DNA of 64,000 bases from Rhizophagus clarus (taxonomy: Eukaryota > Glomeromycota > Glomeromycetes > Glomerales > Glomeraceae): the NCBI GenBank assembly GCA_015698045.1, contig BLAL01000261.1, positions 124,001-188,000 on the forward strand, given 5' to 3'. Positions 25,828 through 37,495 of this stretch are shown here, piece by piece. A model generated the notes under the pieces. It was not told where the DNA came from. It did no database searches and saw only the letters and a program-made list of their open reading frames with translations. Numbering within the stretch: the stretch's first letter is position 1; each line of letters starts with the position of its first letter. The position numbers and the translations under genes were made by a program.

Positions 25828-26079
25828 TTAATAATGTACAGGATTATAATTATGTTCGATGAGCTTTACGGCCAATAAATCTCCTTCGACACGTGGATCC
25901 CAGGCTGCATAGACAACTAAAGCAAGACTTAAAGCGATAAGAGAATGAATTAGAGTTCTTTCCCAAGGCCCTAGTTCAACTAAACAAGAAGTGCTTGCAG
26001 AAGTTGATATGTCGACTATGTTGTGGTTGATTGAAATTTGAGTTCGAATGGTTCGGATGGATGAAATGAGTGATTTCAT
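25828..26079 (-). CDS. Small single-span membrane protein, possibly mitochondrial
   Basis: An 83-residue frame with a true ATG. The N-terminal ~30 residues have Arg and Ser but no acid before Asp23 (MKSLISSIRTIRTQISINHN), as in a mitochondrial presequence. A polar/hydrophobic switch ELGPWERTLIHS then leads into one membrane segment (about residues 47-60, LIALSLALVVYAAW). The tail is DPRVEGDLLAVKLIEHNY. Size and layout resemble small respiratory-complex or inner-membrane accessory subunits, but no specific family is recognised. It is flanked by gene-free DNA on both sides. Composition and a well-formed signal/segment order argue for a real gene; an additional exon is possible. Confidence 0.6.
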   Translation of the reverse strand: MKSLISSIRTIRTQISINHNIVDISTSASTSCLVELGPWERTLIHSLIALSLALVVYAAWDPRVEGDLLAVKLIEHNYNPVHY

Positions 26080-27208
26080 GGTGAAATGATAGTTTTTAAT
26101 GAGTTTTGAATTAACTGGAGTTTTGTAAATTTTCTAAACCTTTTGTCTTTGATATGAAAAAATTTGGTTGTTAGGGAGAAATGGTATACTTTGTAATGAA
26201 AAAAAGGTTTAGTGCTCACCAGGAGAGCGATTAATATGAATAATATAGGAATTCGAGAATAAATGAAAGTATGGGTATGAAATATAAAATATTGAATAAA
26301 AAAAAAAAAAAAATTTTTTTTGATCTAGATTAAATGCATTCCCGATTCCAAATGCTCTATTTCTAAATGAAAGACAGAAAGAAAAAATGTAAGTATTTGG
26401 AAAAAAAACGAACTGGCAACATTTTTATATTTCAATGTTATGTCCGATTAATTAATGACCTGCATAAGCCGATAGTGATTGGAAAAACTCTTTTGTCAAA
26501 CTGTTACGGGATGCACATGTTGATATTATTTAATTTCTTTTTGAAATTCGGAATTGGGGGTTTCCTTATCAAGAATGACATGCAAAATTTGGATAAAAAA
26601 GGTGAGGTGTAATTTAATATTTTATTAATTTATTGTCCACAAATAGTCATTCATTATCTAATCTTGTAAAATCAATCAAGTATCGTCGTGCTAGTATGAA
26701 GTGCATGTGTGAACATTAAATATTAATTTGTGCTGTCATCGCTATGTAGCGAAAATGCTTATTGACATAACATTATTTAAAACTAAACACATTTGGAAAT
26801 TCGTGAACTGGGTAAGAGTATGGGACTCACGAAATTGCCATATATATGGCCAATATAACCGATATCCATTAAAATGGTAACAAAAGTTAATTTATATTTC
26901 CCTTAATGAAAATCAAATTGAAACCACTTTGTTATTAAAAGGTAATAATAAATATTTTTTATAAAATGATTTTTTTTTGATGATTAATTATATTACAAAT
27001 TTTTTTTTGTTTTTTTTGAATGTACATAAATTCATTCTAAGATTCTAAATATACTATCTAGTCTATAAAAGTATTACTGTCCAGCAGTTTATTTTTTTTT
27101 TTTTTTCTTATAATATAAATAAAAATTCAGTAATACTTTTTTTTTAAAAAAAAAAAAATAATAAACAAAATAAATAAAATAAATAAAATACATTTAAAAC
27201 AAATTTTT
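26080..27208. other. 1.1-kb gene-free region
   Basis: No supported gene. The 81-codon plus-strand frame at 26367-26612 has no domain and is probably chance. The region has several T- and A-runs near 26296-26315, 26968-27020 and 27090-27160. The left part is the promoter side of the small membrane protein. Confidence 0.4.
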
Positions 27209-27790
27209 TCATACGTAATAATAAAACCTTCGTTTTATTGGTGATGGATTTGAATCAAATATAGGGAAATTATTTGGTATACCGACAATCGGAGCTACAA
27301 ATCCCCATCGTTTCATTTTCTTTTTCTTTTGTTCACTTGTTATAGAATCATCTTGATCAATGTTTGATTCTTCTGAATTAGTTGTGGGAGGCACGTGAAC
27401 GTAACCCCAACGCTTTTTTGATAATTCGGGAACTTTGTGAACTGCAAATGATTCTACTACCACAACCATTGCTTTTGGAAAGTAATGATATTTGTTCGGA
27501 TATGAGATTGTTGTATTAAATTCATTTAATTCATTCAATTCATCTAATTCACCTGATTCACTTAATTGTGAATCTGACGATAACCGAGAAGTTCTGTATA
27601 TTTCTGGAATTATTTTAATATTGGTAGTAATTGACGCTGATCTTTTTAAACATTTTCCAACCTAATTATTTAATTAATTAAATTTGAAATTAATTAAAAA
27701 AGAGTCCTTTTTTTTTTATTTCCCGATTAAAACGTTTCAATGAAAGAAATTACTTACTTTGGAAATTAAACTGTTTCTTTTACGAGGCAT
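27209..27790 (-). CDS. Two-exon protein of unknown function
   Basis: Exon 1 (27790-27758) encodes MPRKRNSLISK and ends at a perfect GTAAGTAA donor. Exon 2 is 27661-27209, after a TAATTAG acceptor. Together they give 161 residues. No known domain is recognised. The protein has a basic start, then a Ser/Leu/Glu-rich middle with ELDELNELNEFN, a possible short helix. It also has two similar KRWG motifs (KKRWGYVHVPP and MKRWGFVAPIVG) separated by an acidic-then-Lys-rich linker. The repeated RWG(Y/F)V module suggests an internal duplication or paired short binding motifs. The intron signals and in-frame join support it as a real gene, perhaps specific to this fungal lineage. Confidence 0.55.
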
Positions 27791-28397
27791 ATTTTATTAT
27801 TTATGTGTGTGTAATATATATATATAATCTTCTTTTTCTTTTGTTATTGTTCTGGTCCAAAGCAGAAATAAGATTTTTTTTTTTTTTCTCGGTTGAATTT
27901 TTATTTTATCTTTTTTATTCTTTTATGTGTAATTTGAAAAAAAAAGAGAAATCTTTTTTATTTTTTTTTTTTCTTTTTTTTTGGACCGCACATCTTCCAT
28001 ATTCTTATATATATTTTTAATAATAAAGGATCATAAGATTGTTTAGACTATTGACATAATATCTCCTTGTCCATTCTAACAAAAAAAGGCAAAAAACAAA
28101 GTTGTTATGAACCTTTGTTAGTAAAATACTAAAATATCCCTTTGTTTTGCCTGACGTTGTTAGGATTGTTCCTGTAATCTTTAAAAGGAAATGATGGTAT
28201 TACATTATTACACGAAAACTAAAAAATTTCTTCTAATAATACTTTTATATTAGAAAAAAAGTTTAGCATAATACTTATTATTGGATTAAATTGGATTTGA
28301 TTGTTATGATATAATATATAGAAACCCTAAAAACAAAAAAATCAGTTATATTTTCGATCACATACATAAAATCATACTAAAATTAATTATTGTTCCT

Positions 28398-28428
<31 letters not shown>

Positions 28429-29188
28429 CGAGTCAAATGAGAACATTTGCTTGTATTCTGTTTCGATGTTGTCTAACAAGGATCAGCTTATGTACCACTT
28501 TACCAATTTCGATAAATATTGTTAATACAATATGTTAAAAGATAACACAATTATGGCGTAAAAGTGCATGTGAGTTATAACAGATAAGGTCTTGTAAAAC
28601 ACAATACCAAAAATTTTGCGAATCATATTCCTTTTTGAATGAGTACAAGCAAAAGAAACGATTTAGCAAAGTTCAGACTCAATCTCAATTAGTATTTATT
28701 TTATGCAGGAACAAAATTCCAAAACGTAGTATTTAAACTAAAGCGAAGCGTGATGGCCTCCTCAAGGGATTTGATTGTTTGTCTTAAATGTCAAATCAAC
28801 GTTGGAAAACCTCCCTTGCCAAACGTGGTTAAGTTATCCCGTAATGCATGATTAATTTTTAATTGGTTAAAACTTTATCTTAGTTCGAGCAATGCTACTG
28901 TATTTCATAAACAATAATTAATATTGGTCTGATAAAATTACATGTGAAGTGTTTGTTTTTATTAGTGACCAACCATTATCATGTATATCATGTGGATTTA
29001 AATTTAACCGACGTTAATTTCTAAAGTTCATATACACTGAATAATAAATATCATTGAATAAGATTGATTAGTGTTTAGATATAATTTTAATAAATTTAAT
29101 AAATAATACATCATATTCATAAAAAATAATTAAAAATTATTATTAAATACAAAAAAAAACTTTATCATAGTACATCGATCAAAACTTA
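27791..29188. other. 1.4-kb gene-free region
   Basis: T-rich just upstream of the orphan gene (27870-27985) and a T27 run at about 28399-28425. No ORF is supported apart from T-run artefacts. Confidence 0.4.
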
Positions 29189-32100
29189 TTACATTTGTTC
29201 AATGGCTCCATTAGCCATAGCTTCTTCAACTTCTTTAACTTCTCCTTCCATAATTTTACTCCTTCCAAGTGCTTTCTTTGCTTCTTCAAGTTTACCCGCT
29301 TTCTTAAATACTACAGCCAACTTTTTACTTTCAACAATACCTTTTCTCACTTGATCTAAATATTTATCCATTGTCAATTGTCCTGTTTGTACTTGTATAA
29401 CTAATAAATTCTGTTTAATCTCCAAAGCATTTTTTCTATCTGTCAAATCATCTGGAATTGATTTACGTTGTGCTTCCAATGTTGCAATTTGAGCATTAAC
29501 TGCTTCAACTTCATGTTGTATTACAAGATTAGATACAAGGGCATCAACGCTAGTATAATAATACATATGTTAATAAATTTTACATATATTTTTAATGAAA
29601 AATAAATTATTAATCTTAATTACTTGTTTAATTGCTCTTCCGCTTGCTCCAAATCGGTTTGTTCGCCTCCTGTTGGAATCGTACCACCACTTGGTGTCGC
29701 TGTTCTATGCGGTGTTGATTTTTGTTGTGAGACAGGAGTTGATATTTGAGAAGGGGTTTCACTCTTAACAGAGACAGGTGTACTCGGCGGAACTGATGAT
29801 TTTGGTGTGGATACGACTTTTGATTTAATTGGTGTTTGTGGTTGCGGTGTCCTTGGAGTAGTAGCTAATGAATTTGGTTGCGAAGGATTTTTAATTGGAG
29901 TTCCTGGAGTTAATGTTGATACTTGAGTAGTGTTAAACTCATCTATAATAAGCCATTTCTCAGTCTTTGTTACAATATCCGGTCGATTCGATAGGGGTGT
30001 TCGCACTCTTAAACGAATTTCTAGCTTTCCACCTGTAGGTTTCCGTAAGTTATCTACTAGCTGATAATTATTAATATTAAATTATTTAATTATAAATTAT
30101 AAATAAATAAAAATAATTAATTGTGTTATATAAAATATTTGCAACATACATCTAAAACTTGATGAATCTCGGTCTTATTAATTAATTGTTCCAATTTAAT
30201 AATAGCTTTTCCTAATGAAATTGCTTTTCGTAAAAATCCTCTATAATGAAATACTTCAAAAGTAGCTTTTTTGGTGCTCACATGACGTATAAATGATTTT
30301 GACATCCGTTCTATATTTATAACTTTTTTCCAGTTAAATACTAAAATTATAAATGAAATTAGTGAATGCTGTAAAAATTAGTGATTTTTTTATTGAAATT
30401 AAAATAATTTTAAACCTGGATCCATTCCACGTGGAGCAGTTGAAGTATCACCTTTACCACTACCAGCACCAGGGCTACCTTCAGTTGGCCATCCAATATC
30501 CCAACTTACAAATGCATCAACATCTTTTCCATTCACTTCTTTACTGCCTAAATTATAGGCCCTAACGATACAAACTTCCATATCATTTGCAGATAATTCT
30601 AAGAAAGCATTTTCAATATTATATGTTATATCTTGAAAATGAAACGCTGGTACATCTTTGCCGTGCGTACGATATGAAATCAATGAGGTTAGATCAGCCG
30701 CAAAGGACTTTTTATAACGGTAAAAAGTCGTAGCTTCAATCTTATTTCCAGTTTTCAAATAATAAGCTGATAGTGTAGTACATAAAGCAACCTGTGATTC
30801 TAATTGAGATATTAAACGCGCGTACTGTTCTTCCTTTGAAATCTAAAAAAAAAAAAGAAAATTTTCGTAAAAAAAGAGGATACCCTAAAAATATCATAAA
30901 AAAAACATCTATTTAAGTTTACCATAGTAAATGGCTGTTCGTCATCATCAATAATACTCGCATTGACAGCATCTCTTAGCACTGTTAATACTTTCTTTTT
31001 TGGAGTCGATACTGGCGTTACATTCGCTGATGCATTATTTCGTAAGGTGGGTGGATTTTGTGGTACAGTTTCACGTTGAGTCATATCAGGATCACTGGGA
31101 ATCTCCCATCCTTCGGGTAATTCGGCACCATTTTCTAAAGATTTCATTATTTTACGAATATCTGTTGCTATATTAAGAAACTCCTTTGCGCGTGGAACAT
31201 CTGAGGTTTTAAATGTAATAGCCGCCTCTTTATATTGCTTAAACTTTTTGTCCAAAGTACTAATGATCTCTTGATTTTGAGAAGAAATAATAATTGTCGT
31301 ATTTTGCTGTGCTGTATTATCAACCTTAATATTCTCTGATTTAACTTCAATTTTCGAAACTTGATTACTTTGTGACAAAAGCTGAGCTCGTTTCGCTTCT
31401 AGTTGTTTATAAGCTTTCACTGATACTACGGCTCCAGCCTTGTCTCCTTCCCGCTTTTTCATAATAGCGTTAAATTTTTCTTCTTGTATATATTTCGCTA
31501 GAACATCCACATCATTTGATTGTAATTTAATTTCAATTGATTGTTCTTCAACAACTTGCAATTCCGTATGTTTTTGACTTATTAGAGATTCATCATTATC
31601 TTTACTAACTTTAGTTTGAGTTTCCTGTAAAACAGTTTTCTCTGTTATAGTAGTTTTTTTTAAGTCATCATTTTCATCACTTTGATGACCTCCTAATCCT
31701 TGTAATTCTTTCTATAATTATCAACTAGGTTAGTATTATTGAAATTTCATTAAATATATTGTTTTAATTAAAATCAAAATCAAATAAAAAAAAAAAAGTA
31801 AAGATAAATAAAATAAAAAATAAAAATCAAAATAAAAATAAAAATAAAAATCGAAATGAAAAAAAAATAAAAATCAAAATAAAAAATAAAAATTGAAATC
31901 GAAAAATCGAAAAATCGAAATCAAATAAAAACAAAATAAAATATAATTAAACAAAAATAAATGAAAATAAAAAACGTACTAACAAATTTGGATCCTTCAT
32001 ATCCTCTTCAGTAAATTCAATTTCACGATCATCATCATTCTCTGCTCCCAAAGCATTAATTGCATCAATATCGATCTCACCAGGAAAATTTGGGATTGAT

Positions 32101-32429
32101 GTAGGATTTGATTTCGCTTTAGATTGAGGTTGAGGTTGTGGGTTTGATTTTGGTTTTGGTTTACTTTTTTGAATACTTGCACTCAAAGCATTTAATTCCC
32201 CCTTTTCAATTTGAAAAAAAAAAAAAAGAAATTAAAATTATATCGATAACGCACTTTTATAATATAAATTTACTTAAATAAAAAATTATACCAATAAATC
32301 TGGATCATTTAAATCCGCTTCATCAAAATTATCGTTAATAGGTATATCTAAATCGTCAAGTCCTTCTATACCGAGATTCCCTAAATCAACTTTACCAGAA
32401 TTATTTGGCGTTTTGGACCATCCAAACAT
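29189..32429 (-). CDS. CC2D1/Lgd homologue (DM14 and C2 domains), ESCRT-III regulator
   Basis: Seven exons on the minus strand: 32429-32292, 32201-31980, 31711-30923, 30842-30416, 30340-30150, 30060-29624 and 29549-29189. They give 854 residues in one frame, close to animal CC2D1A/B. The N-terminus (MFGWSKTP) leads into two acidic DP(D/N)LL motifs. DM14-type helices follow at about residues 198-228 and 278-316 (FKQYKEAAITFKTSDVPRA). A C2 domain spans about 460-612 (ENAFLELSANDMEVCIVRAY, then PVFNWKKVINIER and KLEIRLRVR). After a Ser/Thr/Pro/Gln-rich linker, a C-terminal coiled coil (VNAQIATLEAQRKSIPDDL) closes the protein. In animals these proteins bind CHMP4/Shrub through DM14 repeats and control ESCRT-III assembly at endosomes. 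A role in multivesicular-body sorting is inferred here. Confidence 0.9.
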
Positions 32430-32968
32430 TTTTTTTCTTAATCGATATTCTTATTATAAGTAAAATATTGGTATGAACAATACAAAAAAAATGTTTTTAA
32501 CTATATTTAATTTGACTTTATTTTAATAATGAAAAAAAAAAGTTTTTGAACCAGTTTTTTACCTAAAGCAAAAAAAAAAAAATTAATAATTATGAGAAAG
32601 ATATTTATTTTTCACTAAATATTTAAATATTTCTTAGATCCGTTTTGCTAAAAGAAAATAAAAATTAATGAATTTTATTACTTGCCCTATAACGAATTCA
32701 AATGCATAAATAATAAATTAAAGCGTTTTAAGTTGAAAAGTGAGTACGGCTATTTGTTTATATATATTTATGTGGTGGTTACACGACATCTCAATTTTTA
32801 GATTAGGCTGAAAATTACTAAGAAATATTTTTATTAATTAATTTGATTAAACGGTAAGAAGCAAAGCCAACTTTGTAGCAAATCAAGAAGTCATATTTAT
32901 AATTCACATAAACTAAGTAAACTAAGCTAACATACAAATGAACATAATACAATCACATAGATAAATTG
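32430..32968. other. Intergenic region
   Basis: AT-rich DNA between the CC2D1-like gene and the promethin-like gene. It should hold the promoter of the former and the 3' UTR of the latter. No further feature is seen. Confidence 0.4.
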
Positions 32969-33565
32969 TTATTCGCTAATAAATTCCTCCTCTTGAAGAA
33001 TTTTTTGTGATTTTTGTTCATCATATCGAGTATCTCCTCCCAACAAACCAATATTACGCAAAACATAAACTGACATTTTGTAAACACTCCAAATAGAAAC
33101 GGTAAAGAAGGTAGTAGAGATCGCTGAAAAGATTAAAAAAATTGCAACAGGAACAAAGAATAACAATCCGATTCCAAGGAAAAATCCTTCTGCCAACAAA
33201 ATACCCATTCCACTGACCAATAAAACAAGAGAAAAAGTGCCGATAAGAAAGGTAATTAAAATGGCTAAAGGAACAATATTTAAAGCTGCCACACCATAAC
33301 CAAACCAACTTAAAGGAGGAAAATTATTCCAAACATATCTAGCAGATTTGATAATCGGTTTAGAATAATCACGTGGATGTTGAAAAATTTCGCGTCCTTT
33401 ATCCATTGTCATTTCTAAAAGATCAAATACCAATGATGATCCACTTTGTGTAGAAGAAGAAGAATTTAATACTTTGTTGATTTTATCTTTCCTTTCTTGA
33501 AAATCGTTGAAATAATATTTATCGTGAACATCGGAATATAACTGCTCTTCAGACATTGTAACCAT
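32969..33565 (-). CDS. Membrane protein, promethin/LDAF1 (Osw5/Ldo16)-like
   Basis: Single exon, 198 residues, true ATG at 33565 (a second Met lies three codons on). Residues 1-80 are polar with many charged residues. From about 84 to 165 the chain is almost continuously hydrophobic (PPLSWFGYGVAALNIVP, then LLVSGMGILLAEGFFLGIG and FFVPVAIFLIFSAIS), enough for two hairpins. A polar, acidic tail follows (KILQEEEFISE). This layout, with Pro at the entry, a Gly-rich turn followed by GILLAEG and a second Pro-centred hairpin, matches the promethin family. Those proteins work with seipin at lipid-droplet formation sites on the endoplasmic reticulum. The match is by pattern only, so another multi-span membrane protein is possible. 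Mycorrhizal fungi store much lipid, which would suit this role (inference). Confidence 0.6.
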   Translation of the reverse strand: MVTMSEEQLYSDVHDKYYFNDFQERKDKINKVLNSSSSTQSGSSLVFDLLEMTMDKGREIFQHPRDYSKPIIKSARYVWNNFPPLSWFGYGVAALNIVPLAILITFLIGTFSLVLLVSGMGILLAEGFFLGIGLLFFVPVAIFLIFSAISTTFFTVSIWSVYKMSVYVLRNIGLLGGDTRYDEQKSQKILQEEEFISE

Positions 33566-33878
33566 GTAAAAGTAAAAAAAATAGATGGTTAAAGAATTTA
33601 AAAGGTTTAAGATAAAAATTTTTTTTTTTTTTTTTGGAAAAAAAAAAAAAAATCGCGATACTATTAAATTTATTAGAATTGTATAAATTTATATATGGCC
33701 AAATATTATGAGTAATCACATCAATCAATCACAAGCTTCATGAATTACGACACTATTACGACTATTGATACTTATTCATCACTTGTAAAATGTGCTGCGA
33801 CAACAATTTCTGTATTACTTGACTGACGAATATCACACGACTGATCATGATAATCATCTTATAATTAATACTTCAAAC
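33566..33878. other. Intergenic region between divergent genes
   Basis: Contains a T15/A14 pair near 33621-33651 that could form a hairpin, otherwise AT-rich. It lies between the promethin-like gene (minus) and the broken F-box gene (plus). Confidence 0.4.
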
Positions 33879-35540
33879 ATGAACAAAATTAGTAATGATA
33901 CTTCTAATAAATATCCTTTCCTTGCTCCTGACTGTCTTGATCTAGTCTTAAATCACTTAGCAAGCGATAAAAATACTTTATTTTCATGCCTATTTATAAA
34001 TCACACGTGGTATAATTTAGCTGCTCAACATTTATGGAAAGATCCTTTTTTGCTTGAGAGGATTATTTAAAACTTCTAATGATGAATCTTCGTCGAATTG
34101 TTTCGAAAATATGAAGTATGATGATGATGACATTTCTGATGACGAATACGAACTAAACGAATTAGAATCTGAAAAATCACAGTTCTGAAGAAAGTTCTGA
34201 AGATGATAAAAATGTCTTTAAATTATATGTTTGAAGATACATCTTTTCAACAAGATAGAAATTATAAGAATCCGGTATTTGTCCTTCATCAGAAAGTATT
34301 AGCTTTTGCAATATTTAAGCAACTTCTTGCAAGTTGTAATAAATTAGATGTTTCAGATATGGCATTATTTTCTCAAAATTCAACTATTCCAAATATTATT
34401 CTTATACCAGGATGTCATACGGCATTTTCAGATATAACCGAATTTAAATTTTTTCAACAAGGAATTTATGGGGATGTGGAACGAGCTAAAATCATTTGTT
34501 TCTTGAATATACTTGGATATTCGTCCGTAATATTTCCGATATTGAAATAATCGTAGACACAGATATAGTTAAGAATCATCTATTAAATTTGATTAATGTT
34601 CAAGAAGACCTTCAATACTTAATAATTAAGTATACACAATTTCGTTTAAATTCGAAATCTTTTCTAGAATCTATGCCTCAATCCTTGGTGTTCTTGGAGT
34701 TATATAATGTTAAACTTAGCGATAGTTTATTCAAAATTTTTTCTTGGATGTAAAAATTTGGAAGAAATTAGGTTAATAAAGTGTCGTAATCTATACGTTT
34801 CAAATCAGTTAAATCAAGATCAAGTGTTAGAATCTGAAGGTCTTAAATTGAGAGAGATCTTTTGGAAAGAAAATACTCATATTCATTATAAGTATATCGT
34901 ATCACTCATTAAAGGTGCGAATAATAATCTACGAACATTTATATTCATATCTGCGAATCGAGCAAACATTACTGACGCAAATGAAATATTAAATGCACTT
35001 GCTCAATTTTGTCCAAATATTAATCTTTTAGCAATCATGGTAAATTACGAAAGAATTTGTCTTATTTTCATCTAAAATTTTATGTTCATTTATTGACGCG
35101 TTTCTATTAATTCTAGGACGTTTATGCATGTTATTCACATCTTGTAAAGTTATTTAAATCCCATCCTTGGGAAAAAATAACATATTTAACATTAGGATCA
35201 GATGGTTATTCAACACAGAATATTGTTTTACAAAAATTGCCTCCATACCTTCCCGCATCTTTACGTAAGTTACGTATTGCATGCAAAGTTTCTGCGAATG
35301 ATTTAAAAGCTTTCTTAACGAATGTCAAGTACCAATAGAAGAATTGAGTATTGCTAATAAGTATTATTTACGTACAAAACGTCGTTTGGAAGCTGTTAGA
35401 GATTACATCAAGGAAAAGGGGACTTTAAAAATTTTGAATTTAAGTATATTCAAGGTATTTCTTTTGAATTATGGGAGGAATTAAAAGAAATGACCAAAAT
35501 ACAAATTCTTTTTGATCCATTTTATCATCCCCTGTGATCT
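33879..35540 (+). pseudogene. Decayed F-box/LRR gene
   Basis: The stretch begins MNKISNDTSNKYPFLAPDCLDLVLNHLASDKNTLFSCLFINHTWYN..., which is a good F-box with the L-x-N-H-x-W-Y motif. Coding similarity then passes through several frames to about 35540: an acidic Asp/Glu linker, LRR-like pieces such as LVFLELYNVKLSD and LEEIRLIKC, LTLGSDGYSTQNIVLQ, and RRLEAVRDYIKEKGTLKILNLS. One spliceable intron seems kept at 35040-35117 (GTAAAT...ATTCTAG). In-frame stops and frameshifts occur several times, for example the early stop at 34068-34070. The total length (~1.66 kb) matches the intact F-box gene at 303-1979, so this is probably a paralogue that lost function. If RNA shows unusual splicing, a shortened F-box-only product is possible. 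Confidence 0.75.
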
Positions 35541-37495
35541 ATTTTAATGGTATTTATTATTTGAAAATGAAATTTGGTTAATGATAAACTAAGATTTGGG
35601 TAAGGTTAGAGTTAGGTTCAGAGTTAGGTTAGAATTAGGTTAGAATTAGGTTAGAATTAAGGTTTAGAATTAAGATTTATGTTAGGTTTAGGTTAATATT
35701 AGAATGAAAAGTTCCTACAAATAAAAAACCCAGAGTTATAGAATTAGGGGTGAGACATTTATACATTGAATACAATTTTAATTGTTTTTAAAATATTATT
35801 GATCCAGAAGAGTTATATGTCTTGGAGTATTTCACTTTTTGAACTACCTGTTTTGTACAGAATATTTTAACATTAACTAATTATAAATTTTGTATTAATA
35901 AGGCGTTGACGGGCCTATCAAACTTTATTTATTACAACACTAATCCATTCGTAAAGAAGAATCTGGCGAGCAAATTGCGCGACGCGTATTGGACGAAATT
36001 TTGCGCCGGAAAATAACTGGAATGCGTTGAAGTCGAGGTATTAATCTTATAGATATAGATGCATTAGAATTCGAATTGTTAATTGAATTAGAATTAGTGA
36101 ATTAATAATAAGATTATGGTTTATGTTACTTTATGAGACATTTGATAGGTTTATGGGCTGAACTTACATTAGAATTATATTGGAATTATATTAACACATC
36201 AGAGTTGATGATGGATCCAAATAAGAAAGTCGAATCATATTGGTTTGAAAGAAATAAAGTTACGGTATGATATCTTGATATTAGTTGATGGGGAAATTTA
36301 TGGCTGAAATACTATTGGTTTAGTAGAAAATGTGATACATTACGTTAATCCTTGTTTTTATAAAGTAAGGGGGCTAAGCTCCGGAGTGACACAATGTGGT
36401 TTCTCAAAAATTAAAGTTTTTATTAGTGAATCTTTGATATAGTGAAACGTTCAACGGTGATAAAAATTGATCGAATGATGAGCAATTTTAAAAGAATCAT
36501 ACTTTAATTACAAACGGTAACGTTTCATAAATAAAATTTCAGTTTTTTTCAATAAAAATTGTGCAACGAAATTTGTTCTAGAATTCTTTTAAAATCATGA
36601 AAAAAACAAACGAAAAAACAAACATAAAAATAAAAGAAAATAAAATATTTTGGTTAGATCGAATGAGAGAGTTAGCTAGTGCGTGGTGATCTTTTTAAGG
36701 AATTTGATTGGATAAAAGGATCAGATAAGATTAAAGGTGATGAAATTTTCAAATATGGAAAATTACGACAGAATTTTTTTTTTTTTTTCCTAAAATACGC
36801 CAAAATACAACAAACAAACGCGCGAAATGCCGTTCGGAGAAAAAGCCAAAGAAAATTCTGTCACAATGAAGACAAAAACGGTTAAAAAAAAAAAAGTTTG
36901 ATGATTAATATTATCATGAATAAAAAAAAAAAGGAAAATTTTTTTTTTTTTCTCCGAACTCATTCAGAACAACTTGGAGTTTTTATCTTTAGAAAATCCC
37001 CGATTAATAATTAATGGAAAAAAGTTTTTCATAAATAACGATAACTTGTTTAAAAATTGTGACCTGATTAAATTTTCTGAATTGGAATGATGGAATCTGC
37101 CATATGCCCATATCGTCGGTAATTTTGGGACATTACAGTTACATTACTAATCTTTAATCTTTTTAAGGATTAGTAATTTAATTTAAATCTTTTATTTGAT
37201 AGGTTATTTGATTTTAGAAGCTTCTTAAAAAAACATGGCTTCCAATAATAATTTATATGGAAAAAAATAAACAAACAATGAGGTCCTATTCGGGGAATTT
37301 CGGTGAATTTTGTCCAAAAAAAAAACGCATAAAATTTTAACAGTGATTAAAATTTACAGATAAATACGTCAGACATGTGCATAAAAAAGTTTAAAAAACT
37401 TCTTAATTATTTTTTATTTTTATTTTTTTTTTTAGGGGATAAGTGTAATAAAGGATAATAAATAATACTGTAATATTAAATAATTATATTAAATT
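35541..37495. other. 2-kb region with repeats and small ORF remnants
   Basis: Holds a TTAGGTTAGAAT-type repeat (35595-35705). A plus-strand 45-codon frame at about 36133-36270 (starts MRHLIGLWAELTLELYWNYI) could be a stranded exon, but it cannot be assigned. A 68-codon frame lies near 36679. The right end is the upstream region of methyltransferase copy 1. No complete gene is supported. Confidence 0.4.
35595..35705. repeat. Short GT/A-rich tandem repeat, unit TTAGGTTAGAAT
   Basis: About eight imperfect units of roughly 12 bp built from GTTAGGTT and AGAATTA follow the F-box pseudogene. It resembles a telomere-like TTAGG motif but lacks regular TTAGGG repeats. Confidence 0.65.
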
